DNA of 64,000 nt, from assembly GCF_028882275.1 (NCBI RefSeq), contig NZ_JARBUT010000002.1, positions 1-64,000 on the forward strand, read 5' to 3'. The notes beneath the pieces were generated by a model that did no database searches, was not told the origin of the DNA, and worked only from the letters and a program-made list of their open reading frames with translations. Position numbers and translations under genes: made by a program. Source of the stretch: Nocardiopsis sp. N85 (GTDB lineage: Bacteria > Actinomycetota > Actinomycetes > Streptosporangiales > Streptosporangiaceae). The first letter of the stretch is position 1; each line of letters opens with the position of its first letter. Below, piece by piece: positions 8,838 to 17,814 of this stretch.

Positions 8838-10055
8838 CTAGGCCAGACGCTTGGCCAGGTTCTCGTCCAGGGCGGCGAGGAACTGCTCGGTGGTCAGCCA
8901 CTCCTGGTCGGCACCGACGAGGATCGCCAGGTCCTTGGTCATCTGACCGCCCTCGACGGTCTTGATGACGACGTCCTCCAGGGTGGTGGCGAACTCCAGC
9001 AGCTTGGGGGTGTTGTCCAGCTTGGCCCGGTGCTCCAGACCGCGGGTCCACGCGAAGATGGAGGCGATCGGGTTGGTGGAGGTGGGCTTGCCCTGCTGGT
9101 GCTGGCGGTAGTGGCGGGTGACGGTGCCGTGCGCGGCCTCGGCCTCGACGGTGCGGCCGTCGGCGGTGCGCAGCACGGAGGTCATCAGGCCGAGGGAGCC
9201 GAAGCCCTGCGCGACGGTGTCGGACTGGACGTCGCCGTCGTAGTTCTTGCAGGCCCAGACGTAGCCGCCCTCCCACTTGAGCGCGGAGGCGACCATATCG
9301 TCGATGAGGCGGTGCTCGTAGGTGAGACCGGCCTTGTCGAAGTTCTCCTTGAACTCGGTCTCGAAGATCTCCTGGAACACGTCCTTGAACATGCCGTCGT
9401 AGGCCTTGAGGATCGTGTTCTTGGTGGACATGTACACCGGGTAGTTCCGGTCCAGGCCGTAGTTGAGGCTGGCCCGGGCGAAGTCCTCGATGGACTTGCG
9501 GAAGTTGTACATGCCCATGGCCACGCCGCCGGCCTCGGGGAACTGCGCGATCTCGAACTCGACCGGCTCGCTGCCGTCGGCGGGGGTGTAGGTCATGGTG
9601 ACCGTGCCGGGGCCGGGGACCTTGAAGTCGGTGGCCTTGTACTGGTCGCCGTGGGCGTGGCGGCCGATGATGATCGGCTTGGTCCAGCCGGGCACCAGGC
9701 GGGGCACGTTCTCACAGATGATCGGCTCGCGGAAGACGACGCCGCCGAGGATGTTGCGGATGGTGCCGTTGGGCGACCGCCACATCTTCTTCAGGCCGAA
9801 CTCCTCGACCCGGGCCTCGTCCGGGGTGATGGTGGCGCACTTGACGCCGACGCCGTGCTCCTTGATGGCGTTGGCGGCGTCGATGGTGATCTGGTCATCG
9901 GTGCGGTCGCGCTCCTCGATGCCCAGGTCGTAGTACTTCAGGTCGATGTCGAGGTACGGAAGGATCAAACGGTCCTTGATGAAGGACCAGATGATCCGGG
10001 TCATCTCGTCACCATCGAGCTCGACTACGGGGTTCTCGACCTTGATTTTGGCCAT
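8838..10055 (-). CDS. icd: NADP-dependent isocitrate dehydrogenase
   Basis: A 405-residue enzyme that oxidises isocitrate to 2-oxoglutarate in the TCA cycle with NADP+. The '[14 protein letters not shown]' N-terminus, '[25 protein letters not shown]' region (substrate binding), '[11 protein letters not shown]'-like segment and '[11 protein letters not shown]' match the homodimeric, eukaryote-like type II IDH rather than the E. coli-type enzyme. Length is normal. The ATG is preceded by a purine-poor leader, and the roughly 180 bases upstream probably carry its promoter. It is convergent with the LCP gene and lies downstream of the DUF3017 gene on the same strand. Confidence 0.95.
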   Translation of the reverse strand: MAKIKVENPVVELDGDEMTRIIWSFIKDRLILPYLDIDLKYYDLGIEERDRTDDQITIDAANAIKEHGVGVKCATITPDEARVEEFGLKKMWRSPNGTIRNILGGVVFREPIICENVPRLVPGWTKPIIIGRHAHGDQYKATDFKVPGPGTVTMTYTPADGSEPVEFEIAQFPEAGGVAMGMYNFRKSIEDFARASLNYGLDRNYPVYMSTKNTILKAYDGMFKDVFQEIFETEFKENFDKAGLTYEHRLIDDMVASALKWEGGYVWACKNYDGDVQSDTVAQGFGSLGLMTSVLRTADGRTVEAEAAHGTVTRHYRQHQQGKPTSTNPIASIFAWTRGLEHRAKLDNTPKLLEFATTLEDVVIKTVEGGQMTKDLAILVGADQEWLTTEQFLAALDENLAKRLA

Positions 10056-10239
10056 GGCTGTGCGGCTGTCCCTTCAATCTTCGCCACCACCTCGTGCGGC
10101 GGTGGGCGGCGTTCGGCTCGTGACCGGTGTGCCGGCGTCCGCGCGCGCGGCGATCCGCTGATCCCGCCCTGTCCGTGCTCTCCGGGGAGGGGGTGGCTCG
10201 TCGGTGTCGCGGTATCTCGACATCAAGCTTATTAGACGC

Positions 10240-10686
10240 CTACGATGACAACTGCGGCGCCACCCACGCGAGCACGATGAGCAGCACCGCCATGGTGATC
10301 AACGTGACGAGATCGACCCAGCGACGACGGACGGCGAGCATGCCCACCCAGTCGTGGGGCAGGAAGGCCCGGAAGGCGGCGGCCAGCAGCAGGGCGCCCG
10401 CGATGATCGCCGGCCCCCGTTTGAAGTAGGCCGCGGCCACGATGACGATCCCCGCCGCCAGGGCGGAGAGCACGAGTGCGTACGGCACCTGGGTGAGCCA
10501 GACCGGGACCCGGCCCTCCTCAGGGGAGGACGTTTCCTCGTCCGCGTCCGACAACTCCGCCAACTCCACCCTGTTCACCGCGCTCCGCATCGCCTGGTCC
10601 ACGATCTCCCGCCCGGAGCCGGCACAGACCGGCCACCCGTCGATGTTCGGGCGTCCGAAACGGAGCATCACGGCGGAACGGCTCAT
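10240..10686 (-). CDS. DUF3017 small membrane protein
   Basis: A roughly 148-residue protein whose C-terminal half has three hydrophobic segments ('VPYALVLSALAAGIVIVAAAYF', then 'GPAIIAGALLLAAAFRAFLP', then 'DLVTLITMAVLLIVLAWVAP'). The 'RRWVDL' link between the second and third is typical of DUF3017 proteins that neighbour purH/folD or icd/mdh in Actinobacteria. The N-terminal half is acidic and low in complexity. The start is uncertain: candidate ATGs lie at 10686, 10668 and 10590, and none has a strong ribosome binding site. Function is unknown. Confidence 0.7.
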   Translation of the reverse strand: MSRSAVMLRFGRPNIDGWPVCAGSGREIVDQAMRSAVNRVELAELSDADEETSSPEEGRVPVWLTQVPYALVLSALAAGIVIVAAAYFKRGPAIIAGALLLAAAFRAFLPHDWVGMLAVRRRWVDLVTLITMAVLLIVLAWVAPQLSS

Positions 10687-11045
10687 GTTCCTGGTGGCTC
10701 CGGTCACCGGCGGTGCTTTCGGACCGGGAGGGTCAAGGACAGTGTAGTGATCCGTGTCGCCACCGCCTCAGGGCTCACGGAAACGGACCGGCATCGATCG
10801 GGGCACCCAGGCGACCGTTTCCCGCTTCCGGTTCGGCCACAGAGCCGTATTTCCGCGTCTTATCCGCCTAACTCCGGAGTAAGCGCGTAGAACGCTCGGC
10901 ACCCGGGTAACCAGAGGGGAGACGAGCGCACCGGTGAGCGAGGACCCCACCCCCCATGAAGCCCACCCCACGAACCTCAGCCCCTCGACCCCACCGGCGT
11001 CCGCACACCCACCGGCAGCGATATCCGAGCCCGGGAGGAGCCACC
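10687..11045. promoter_or_regulatory. Divergent intergenic region, DUF3017 / FHA regulator
   Basis: Contains no convincing gene. It must hold the promoters of both flanking genes. A 10-bp palindrome ACTCCGGAGT lies at 10871-10880, and the RBS of the FHA gene is at 11033-11040. No clear -10/-35 pair could be assigned. Confidence 0.35.
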
Positions 11046-11654
11046 GTGGACGGGCCCTACCTCCGGGTCGAAGAGAACGGGCAGATCCGCGAACTCGCGG
11101 ACGAGGTCACCACGGTCGGCCGTGGTGAGGGCGCCGACCTCCGACTCGACGACCCCAGCGTCTCCCTCCTGCACGCCGAACTGGTCCGGCGCGGCCCCTA
11201 TGTCTACGTGGTGGACATGGGGCTGTCCCGCAACGGCACCCGCGTCAACGGCCGGCCGATCGCCCGCCGGGTCCTGGAGGAGGGCGACGTGGTGAGTTTC
11301 GGTGGCGCCCGCTGCCGGGTCGGGGGACTGCCGCAGGAGCAGATCAGTCCCGACGTCGAACTGCGCCGCAGCTCCGCCCCCGAGCTCACCCGCCGCGAGC
11401 TGGACGTGCTGACCGCGCTGTGCCAGCCGGCCCTGTCGGAGGAGGCCTTCGTCGCCCCGGCGACGGCCCGCGACATCGCCGAGGTCCTGGTGGTGACCGA
11501 GGCCGCGGTCAAACAGCACCTGTTGCGGCTGTACCAGAAGTTCCGCATCCCCGAGGGCCAGAACCGGCGTACCCGGCTGGCCAACGAGGTGGTGGCGCTG
11601 GGACTGGTGCGCCCGCTGCCGGTGGGACACCAGACCCACCGCGCCGCCGGCTGA
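11046..11654 (+). CDS. FHA domain protein with C-terminal HTH
   Basis: A 202-residue protein starting at GTG, which is preceded by GGGAGGAG at 5-base spacing; the longer upstream ATG frame was rejected for this reason. An FHA domain occupies about residues 10-85, with 'VGRGEGADLRLDD', 'VSLLHAELVRRG' and 'LSRNGTRVNGRPI' as the phosphothreonine-binding loops. Residues about 105-185 ('LTRRELDVLTALC' through 'AAVKQHLLRLYQKF') resemble a LuxR/GerE-type winged or helix-turn-helix domain, with an insertion. It is therefore probably a transcription factor that reads a Ser/Thr kinase signal. A candidate kinase lies at 53417-55327. Confidence 0.82.
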   Translation: MDGPYLRVEENGQIRELADEVTTVGRGEGADLRLDDPSVSLLHAELVRRGPYVYVVDMGLSRNGTRVNGRPIARRVLEEGDVVSFGGARCRVGGLPQEQISPDVELRRSSAPELTRRELDVLTALCQPALSEEAFVAPATARDIAEVLVVTEAAVKQHLLRLYQKFRIPEGQNRRTRLANEVVALGLVRPLPVGHQTHRAAG

Positions 11655-11773
11655 CCCGGGGTGCCCACGGGGTCCGGGGCACCGGCGGAGGAGACCGTCC
11701 GGGGCACGACGGCGGCCGCGGTCCCCCGTTCTCCGGAGACCCCGCGACGCCGGTGGAGGGCCGGAACGAGCGG

Positions 11774-11803
11774 GGGGCGGTGACCGACCTCGGTCACCGC
11801 CCC
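11774..11803. terminator. Bidirectional terminator, FHA gene / folD
   Basis: A perfect 13-bp stem (GGGGCGGTGACCG with CGGTCACCGCCCC) and a 4-base loop lie between the convergent FHA and folD genes. Confidence 0.75.
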
Positions 11804-11828
11804 TCCCGTCGCCCACGGGTGTCGGCCG

Positions 11829-12686
11829 CTAGCGGTCCTCGGCCTGACGTTCGGCGGACTCGACCACGTTGACCAGCAGCATCGCGCGGGTCATCGGCCC
11901 CACCCCGCCGGGGTTGGGCGAGATGTGGCCCGCGACCTCGGCCACGTCCGGGACCACGTCGCCGACCAGACCGGACTCGGTGCGCGAGACACCGACGTCG
12001 AGCACGGCGGCGCCGGGACGCACCATGTCCTTCGTGATGAGTCCGGGCACCCCGGCGCCGGCGACGATGATGTCGGCTCGGCGAGTGTGCTCGGCCAGGT
12101 CACGGGTACCGGTGTGGCACAGGGTGACGGTGGCGTTCTCCGAACGGCGGGTGAGCAGCAGACCCAGCGGCCGGCCCACGGTCACCCCACGGCCGACCAC
12201 CACGACCTCGGCGCCCTTGAGGGGGACGTCGTAGCGGTTGAGCAGCTCCACGATCCCGCGCGGGGTACACGGCAGCGGCGCCTCCTGCATCAGCACCAGT
12301 TTGCCGAGGTTGGAGGGCTGGAGGCCGTCGGCGTCCTTGGCCGGGTCGATCAGCCCGAGCACCCGGTTCTCGTCCAGTCCCCGGGGCAGCGGGAGCTGGA
12401 CGATGTAGCCGGTGCAGGCGGGGTCCTCGTTGAGCTCGCGGACGGCCTGCTCCACCTCTTCCTGGGTGGCGTTCTCCGGCAGGTCGCGACGGATGCTCGC
12501 GATGCCGACCTGGGCGCAGTCGCGGTGCTTGCCGCGCACGTAGGAGTGGCTGCCGGGGTCGTCTCCCACCAGCACGGTGCCCAGCCCGGGGGTGATCCCC
12601 TTCGCGTGGAGTCGGGCCACCCGCTCGGACAGATCCTCGCGGATGGACTTCGCGACGGCCTTGCCGTCCAGAACGATCGCGCTCAT
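11829..12686 (-). CDS. folD: Bifunctional methylenetetrahydrofolate dehydrogenase/cyclohydrolase
   Basis: A 285-residue enzyme interconverting 5,10-methylene-THF and 10-formyl-THF with NADP+. Family motifs are '[15 protein letters not shown]' with the catalytic lysine, '[13 protein letters not shown]', '[11 protein letters not shown]' and the nucleotide-binding '[17 protein letters not shown]'. It is last in the purN-purH-folD operon, 10 bases after the purH stop, with AGGAGA upstream of its ATG. It supplies the 10-formyl-THF used by both PurN and PurH, which explains the linkage. Confidence 0.96.
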   Translation of the reverse strand: MSAIVLDGKAVAKSIREDLSERVARLHAKGITPGLGTVLVGDDPGSHSYVRGKHRDCAQVGIASIRRDLPENATQEEVEQAVRELNEDPACTGYIVQLPLPRGLDENRVLGLIDPAKDADGLQPSNLGKLVLMQEAPLPCTPRGIVELLNRYDVPLKGAEVVVVGRGVTVGRPLGLLLTRRSENATVTLCHTGTRDLAEHTRRADIIVAGAGVPGLITKDMVRPGAAVLDVGVSRTESGLVGDVVPDVAEVAGHISPNPGGVGPMTRAMLLVNVVESAERQAEDR

Positions 12687-12696
12687 GCCTGGTCTC

Positions 12697-14262
12697 CTAG
12701 TGGAAGAAGTGCCGGGTGCCGGTGAGGTACATCGTGACCCCGGCCGCCTTGGCGGCCGCGATGACCTCGTCGTCACGGACCGAACCACCGGGCTGCACGA
12801 CGGCCCGTACCCCGGCCTCGGTGAGGATCTCCAGCCCGTCGGGGAAGGGGAAGAAGGCGTCGCTGGCGGCGACCGATCCCGTGACCCGGTCGCCGGCCCG
12901 GGAGACCGCGAGGCGGGCGGAGTCGACCCGGTTGACCTGTCCCATGCCCACGCCCACGGTGGCGCCGTCGGAGGCGAGCAGGATGGCGTTGGACTTCACG
13001 GCGCGCACCGCCCTCCAGGCGAAGACCAGGTCGGCCAGGGTCGCCTCGTCGACGGGCTCGCCGGTGGCCAGGGTCCAGCTCGCCGGGTCGTCCCCGGCGG
13101 CGTCGATGCGGTCGACGGACTGGGCGAGCAGACCGCCACTGATCTGGCGGGTCTCCGCCACCGGGCCGCCGGTCTCCCCCACCTTGAGCAGGCGGATGTT
13201 CTTCTTGCGGGTGAGGATGTCCAGCGCGGCGGGCTCGAAGGCCGGGGCCACCACGACCTCGGTGAAGATCTCCGAGATCTGGGCGGCCAGCTCCTCGCCG
13301 ACCGTCCGGTTGGTGGCGATGACCCCGCCGAACGCCGACACCGGGTCGGCGGCGTGCGCCTTGCGGTGGGCGTCGGCGTTGTCGGCGCCCACCGCGATGC
13401 CGCACGGGTTGGCGTGCTTGATGATGGCCACGCAGGGCTCGTCGAAGTCGTGGGCGGCGCGCAGGGCGGCGTCGGAGTCCACGTAGTTGTTGTACGACAT
13501 GGCCTTGCCGTGCAGCTGTTCGGCACCGGCCAGCCCGTGGGGGGACACGCCCGCCGGGACGTACAGGGCGGCGTCCTGGTGCGGGTTCTCGCCGTAGCGC
13601 AGGACGGTCTTGCGGGTGTGCACGGTGGCGCGGAAATCCGGCCAGGCGGTCTCGGCCGTCTCGGCGTCGGGCGCGTAGGTGTCGGAGAACCAGCCGGCGA
13701 CGGCCGCGTCGTAGGCGGCGGTGTGCTGGAACGCCAGTCCGGCCAGGCGCTTGCGCTGGTCGAGGGTGAACCCGCCGCCGCGCACCGCCTCCAGGACGGA
13801 GTCGTAGGAGGAGGGGTCCACGACGATGGCGACGCTGGAGTGGTTCTTGGCGGAGGCGCGCACCATGGCCGGGCCGCCGATGTCGATCTGCTCGATGCAC
13901 TCGGCCTCGGAGGCGCCCGAGGCGACGGTGTCGCGGAAGGGGTAGAGGTTGACCACGACGAGGTCGAAGGGGGCGATCCCCAGATCCTCGATCTGGGCGA
14001 CGTGGTCGGGGTTGTGCTGGTCGGCGAGGAGACCGGCGTGCACGGAGGGGTGGAGGGTCTTGACCCGACCGCCCATGATCTCGGGGAAGCCGGTGACGTC
14101 CTCGACGCGGGTCACGGGGACGCCCGCGTCCCGCAGTCGGGAGGCGGTGGAGCCGGTGGAGACGATCTCCACTCCGGCCGCGGCCAGGCCCGCGCCCAGC
14201 ACCTCCAGACCGGTCTTGTCGTACACGCTGATCAACGCACGCCGGATGGCCTGCTGGGTCAC
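12697..14262 (-). CDS. purH: AICAR transformylase/IMP cyclohydrolase
   Basis: A 521-residue bifunctional enzyme for the last two steps of IMP synthesis. The N-terminal MGS-like IMP cyclohydrolase domain (about 1-200) shows '[11 protein letters not shown]', '[14 protein letters not shown]' and 'NLYPFRDTV'. The C-terminal AICAR transformylase domain shows '[13 protein letters not shown]', '[13 protein letters not shown]' (catalytic Lys-His) and 'KSNAILLA', and it ends in the family's usual 'TGTRHFFH'. Its start overlaps the purN stop by 4 bases (ATGA). Confidence 0.97.
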   Translation of the reverse strand: MTQQAIRRALISVYDKTGLEVLGAGLAAAGVEIVSTGSTASRLRDAGVPVTRVEDVTGFPEIMGGRVKTLHPSVHAGLLADQHNPDHVAQIEDLGIAPFDLVVVNLYPFRDTVASGASEAECIEQIDIGGPAMVRASAKNHSSVAIVVDPSSYDSVLEAVRGGGFTLDQRKRLAGLAFQHTAAYDAAVAGWFSDTYAPDAETAETAWPDFRATVHTRKTVLRYGENPHQDAALYVPAGVSPHGLAGAEQLHGKAMSYNNYVDSDAALRAAHDFDEPCVAIIKHANPCGIAVGADNADAHRKAHAADPVSAFGGVIATNRTVGEELAAQISEIFTEVVVAPAFEPAALDILTRKKNIRLLKVGETGGPVAETRQISGGLLAQSVDRIDAAGDDPASWTLATGEPVDEATLADLVFAWRAVRAVKSNAILLASDGATVGVGMGQVNRVDSARLAVSRAGDRVTGSVAASDAFFPFPDGLEILTEAGVRAVVQPGGSVRDDEVIAAAKAAGVTMYLTGTRHFFH

Positions 14263-14927
14263 CGGTTCTCCTTCGGTTCGGTCGCGTCGGCGACGCTCTG
14301 CTCGGTGCGGTCGGCTCGACCGAACCGCACCTTCCTACCGTCGATGGTCCAGCCCTCGCGGGCGAGCCGGCCGACCGTGTCGACCAGCATGCGCCGTTCC
14401 ACGACCTTGATGCGCTCGTGGAGGCTCGACTCGTCATCGTCGTCCTCGACGGGGACCGCCACCTGGTCGATGATCGGCCCGGAGTCGACACCCTCGTCGA
14501 GGAAGTGGATGGTGGTGCCGGTGATGCGGACACCGTGGGCGAGCGCGTCACGCACCGCGTGAGCGCCGGGGAAGGAGGGGAGGAGCGCCGGGTGGATGTT
14601 CACCGCGGAGTGCTTTCCGACGACCTCGGGGCCGAGGATGCGCATGAACCCGGCGGAGACCACCAGGTCGGGGGTGTGCGCACCGATGCGCTCGGCGAGG
14701 TCGGCGTTCCAGCGGGAACGGTCGGTGTAGTCACGGAAGGGGACGACGAACACGGGTACGCCGGCCTCGCGGGCCAGTTCGATGCCCCGGGTCCCCTGGC
14801 GGTCGGCCCCCACGGCGACGATCTCGGCCCCGTAGACCGGGTCCTTCGCCGCCTCCAGGAGGGCAGCCATGTTGCTGCCCGTGCCCGATATGAGAACCAC
14901 CACTCGCGCGGACAATGCTTCTCCCAT
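14259..14927 (-). CDS. purN: Phosphoribosylglycinamide formyltransferase
   Basis: A 222-residue enzyme transferring formyl from 10-formyl-THF to GAR, the third step of purine synthesis. '[15 protein letters not shown]' binds the phosphate. '[13 protein letters not shown]' and '[16 protein letters not shown]' (catalytic Asn-His), followed by '[16 protein letters not shown]' (catalytic Asp), complete the active site. It is first in the purN-purH-folD operon. The ATG lacks a strong Shine-Dalgarno; the leader is only moderately purine rich. Confidence 0.95.
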   Translation of the reverse strand: MGEALSARVVVLISGTGSNMAALLEAAKDPVYGAEIVAVGADRQGTRGIELAREAGVPVFVVPFRDYTDRSRWNADLAERIGAHTPDLVVSAGFMRILGPEVVGKHSAVNIHPALLPSFPGAHAVRDALAHGVRITGTTIHFLDEGVDSGPIIDQVAVPVEDDDDESSLHERIKVVERRMLVDTVGRLAREGWTIDGRKVRFGRADRTEQSVADATEPKENR

Positions 14928-15228
14928 GTACTAGAGAACGGTGCGGGAGTCCTCTCCCGTACTCCGGGGGCACCGGGGGACGGCGCAGCATCCGGATGTC
15001 GCGTACGCCCGGTACAGATCCCGGGCACTGGGCCTGTTACGGCCCGTCCGCGTACCCACCCTATCGGTCCGGGTAGCGTCGGACCCACGGGGAGGTGACC
15101 GTCCGGCACCGTGTGACGTGGGCCTCTCGACGACACCGCCCCGTCTCGAAGTCGTCGGTGGCGGATACCCTCCGTCCAGGCGCAGTGGACCGAGGACGCC
15201 CGACGGGGCGTGCCGAAGGAGTGAGACC
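14928..15228. promoter_or_regulatory. Divergent promoter region, purN / DUF4190-like gene
   Basis: About 300 bases without a credible gene separate purN from the small membrane protein gene. It holds the purine operon promoter and the GAAGGAG ribosome binding site (about 15214-15220) of the downstream TTG start. A CTCTCCCGTACTCCGGGGG-like stretch could fold. No purine riboswitch or PurR-type box was recognised. Confidence 0.35.
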
Positions 15229-15621
15229 TTGACCGACAATCGCCCGGAGCCGCGATCGGACACCGAACCGCCCCGTGTCGAACGGGGCGGGCTGTGGGGC
15301 CTGTTCTTCGGACTGGCCGGGCTGCTGCTGCCGCCCTACGGCGGTGTCCTGTCCGCGTTCGGTCTGGTCCAGGGCCTGCGGGCGCGCAGGGCCGCCCGCC
15401 GCAACCGCTCCGACGCCCCGCTGGCGCTGCTGAGCGTGGCCGTGGGCGTGGCGGGCATCGTGGTGTCCATCGCCATGGTGGCGGTCTCCGTGGTGTTCCA
15501 CGACCAGTTGATGGACTACCGGGACTGCTCGGCGCGGGCGCACACGGTGTCCAGCCAGCAGGTGTGCGACGACGCCTGGAACTCGGGGACCGAGCTGCCC
15601 TCGTGGGTGACCGGCGCCTGA
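15229..15621 (+). CDS. DUF4190-like small membrane protein
   Basis: A 130-residue protein beginning at TTG, chosen because GAAGGAG lies 8 bases upstream and no other start in frame has a site. Two hydrophobic segments (about residues 26-46, with 'GLFFGLAGLLLPPYGG', and 61-85) flank a basic loop rich in Arg, the usual DUF4190 layout. The C-terminal tail has two cysteines and probably lies outside. Role unknown. It is followed by two hairpins that separate it from the polysaccharide operon. Confidence 0.7.
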   Translation: MTDNRPEPRSDTEPPRVERGGLWGLFFGLAGLLLPPYGGVLSAFGLVQGLRARRAARRNRSDAPLALLSVAVGVAGIVVSIAMVAVSVVFHDQLMDYRDCSARAHTVSSQQVCDDAWNSGTELPSWVTGA

Positions 15622-15660
15622 CCCGTCGACGGGGGCCCGCGAACCCCCCGCGAACTCGGT

Positions 15661-15707
15661 GAAGGGCGTCGAGGACCGGTGTGCGACCACCGGCCTCGGC
15701 GCCCTTC
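15661..15707 (+). terminator. Terminator after the DUF4190-like gene
   Basis: A long stem: GAAGGGC (15661-15667) pairs with GCCCTTC (15701-15707), and CCGGTG with CACCGG inside it, with small mismatches between. It lies 40 bases after the stop codon. Confidence 0.7.
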
Positions 15708-15784
15708 CCGCTCTCCCCGCCCCGCCTCCGCTCGCACGACCGCGCCGCACCGGGACGCGGGGGCATGGATCATCGGCGTTCCGG

Positions 15785-15813
15785 GGGGCGGTGGGGTGAC
15801 CCACCGCCCCTTT
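15785..15813 (+). terminator. Second hairpin with T-run upstream of the polysaccharide operon
   Basis: An 11-bp perfect stem (GGGGCGGTGGG/CCCACCGCCCC), GTGA loop, followed by TTT. Coming right after another terminator and before the operon promoter region, it would insulate the operon from upstream transcription. Confidence 0.65.
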
Positions 15814-15904
15814 CGTCGTTCCTGCGCCCTTTGCGGCCCGCCTCTCTTTCCGGTCGCTTCCCCTCGGGGAAACGGACCGCGGCCCAACCGGCGAGCACAC
15901 CCCA

Positions 15905-15945
15905 AGGGATTACACTTAGTATGCAATCGTTTACTAAAAGTGCTG
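15905..15945 (+). promoter_or_regulatory. AT-rich promoter/operator candidate of the polysaccharide operon
   Basis: A local AT-rich island in otherwise G+C-rich DNA. TTAGT (15916-15920) and ACTAA (15933-15937) form an inverted repeat inside the looser symmetry ACTTAGTA...TACTAAAAGT. A TTACAC at 15910 and TACTAA at 15932 could be -35/-10 elements with 16-base spacing, but the match is weak. Confidence 0.35.
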
Positions 15946-15969
15946 TCATGCAGACACGGAGAGACCTCG

Positions 15970-17814
15970 ATGGACACCGACGTCCCCGGATCACCCGGAC
16001 CGGAACTCAAGGAGTACACCGCGCTGCTGCGCCGCCGGTGGCGGCTGGTGGGCGCGGGTGTGCTCGGCGGGGTGACCCTGGCCCTCGCCGGAGTGTTCGC
16101 CGTTCCCTCCACCTACACCTCCTCGGCCGCCGTCCAGGTACTGCCGACCGGCATGGCCGAGTTCACCGGCGAACGCTCCGGGCGGGTGGCCGGTGACGTC
16201 AACCTCGACACCGAGGCGCAGGTCCTGCGCTCCGAAGAGATCTCCTCGGTCGCCGCCGCGCTCGTGACGGAGGCCACCGGGACCACCGTGAACGCCGACG
16301 CCATGCGCGAACACGTCGACGTGACCGTCCCCTCCAACAGCAACGTGCTGGAGATCCACTACACCGCGCACTCCCCCGAGGCCGCGCGGGCCGGCGCCGC
16401 CGCCTACTCCGACGCCTACCTGGAGCAACGCCGCCAACGGGTGGACGACCTCATCGGCGGTCACCTGAAGGCGCTGCGCGGAGAACGGGAACGGCTCGAA
16501 GGGGAGCTGGGCGAACTCGTCTCCGTCACCGGGGCCTCCGATCCCCGTGCGGAGGCGCTGCGCCAGGAGATCACCGGGGTGGGCGCCGGTATCGGCCCGT
16601 TGAGCGCCCTGCGCGAGACCGTCGAACCCGGCCGGATCATCACCCCCGCCGGACTGCCCGAGCGGGCCTCCTCCCCGAACCCGCCGCTGTGGGTGGCGGG
16701 CGGTGCCGCGCTGGGGCTGCTGGCCGGACTGCTGGCGGCCGTGGTCCGCGACCGGCTCGACCCGCGCCTGCACGACACCGAGGAGACCGAGCGCGTCGGC
16801 GGGCTGCCCGTGCTGCTCGACCTGTCCCCCGGCTCCCCGCGGCGCGGCGGACGTACCCCCGGTCTGCTCGGCGAGGACGACCGGGGCGGTCAGCGGGTCC
16901 AGTCCCTGGTCCACCTGATCCGCGCCGGCACCGGTGACGCCCCCGTTCCCGCCCCCGGGGAGGAGGAGGGGCCGCGCGCGGGCCGGGTGCTGATGGTCGC
17001 GGCCACCACGCCGGGACGCGCGGGTGCCGCCGCCGCGGTGAACCTGGCCGCCGCGCTGGCCCGGACCGGCTCGGAGACGCTGTTGGTGTGCGCCGACCCG
17101 CGTTCGGACACCGTGGGCGAACTCCTCGGACTGCCCGAGGGCCCGGGACTGGCCGAGGCCCTGGTCGACGGTGAGAACCCCGCCGAACTGGAGGTACGCC
17201 CGCAGGCCGCGCCGCGCTTGCGCGTGCTGCGTCACGGGCGTCCGGGCGTCGCCGCGCCCGTGCAGGACACGGGCATGACCGATCTGATCGGGCTGTTGCG
17301 CGAAAGCGCCGACCACGTGGTGGTGGCCGTGCCGCCGCCGAGCGAGCGCGCCGACGTCCACGCGGTGGCCGGTTCGGCGGACCTCATGCTCCCCGTCGTC
17401 GAGCTGGACCGCACCCCGCGGGCCGACCTGACCGGGCTGCTCGCCGCCGCCGGCCGGTTCGGCCTCGACGTCCCCGGCGTCGTCGTCCTGCCCCGGCAAC
17501 CGCTGCCCGGCCCCCTGCCGCATCCGACCCCGGCGAGCACCACCCCGGCCTCGGATGAGCACGTCACCGCGGCGGGGACCGTCCGGACCGAGGAGACCCC
17601 GGCGGAATCGGACACGCCCGCGGAGGCCGTGGAGGACCCGAAGGCCGTGGAGGACCGGGGGACCGGCGAGGACCTGGGGACCGCGGAGGACCCGGGGCTT
17701 CCGGGGAGGCCGAAGGCCGTGGAGGACCCGGAGGACTCCGAGGACCCGGAGGCTCCGGAGGACGACGAGATCGTCACCGTGCCCGCCGACAGCGCCACCG
17801 GGGCTCGACACTGA
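15970..17814 (+). CDS. Wzz/Wzc-like polysaccharide co-polymerase, degenerate kinase domain
   Basis: A 614-residue chain-length regulator. TM1 (about 25-46) and TM2 (about 239-259) enclose an extracellular Wzz domain, with 'ELKEYTALLRRRWRL' before TM1 and the 'NPPLWVAGGAALGL' approach to TM2. The cytosolic part has the fold of a BY-kinase/ParA-type ATPase, but the P-loop reads 'TTPGRAGAAAAVNLA' (346-360), with no Lys where GKS/T is expected, while 'LLVCADPRSD' keeps the Walker A' position. No C-terminal tyrosine cluster is present. The tail is a run of acidic 'VEDP' type repeats. GGAGAG precedes the ATG. It is first gene of the operon; its TGA overlaps the next ATG by one base (TGATG). Confidence 0.85.
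   Translation: MDTDVPGSPGPELKEYTALLRRRWRLVGAGVLGGVTLALAGVFAVPSTYTSSAAVQVLPTGMAEFTGERSGRVAGDVNLDTEAQVLRSEEISSVAAALVTEATGTTVNADAMREHVDVTVPSNSNVLEIHYTAHSPEAARAGAAAYSDAYLEQRRQRVDDLIGGHLKALRGERERLEGELGELVSVTGASDPRAEALRQEITGVGAGIGPLSALRETVEPGRIITPAGLPERASSPNPPLWVAGGAALGLLAGLLAAVVRDRLDPRLHDTEETERVGGLPVLLDLSPGSPRRGGRTPGLLGEDDRGGQRVQSLVHLIRAGTGDAPVPAPGEEEGPRAGRVLMVAATTPGRAGAAAAVNLAAALARTGSETLLVCADPRSDTVGELLGLPEGPGLAEALVDGENPAELEVRPQAAPRLRVLRHGRPGVAAPVQDTGMTDLIGLLRESADHVVVAVPPPSERADVHAVAGSADLMLPVVELDRTPRADLTGLLAAAGRFGLDVPGVVVLPRQPLPGPLPHPTPASTTPASDEHVTAAGTVRTEETPAESDTPAEAVEDPKAVEDRGTGEDLGTAEDPGLPGRPKAVEDPEDSEDPEAPEDDEIVTVPADSATGARH

Noticed and set aside
14928..15228. Riboswitch upstream of purN
   Set aside because: No recognisable purine riboswitch core; hairpins seen are short and unremarkable.
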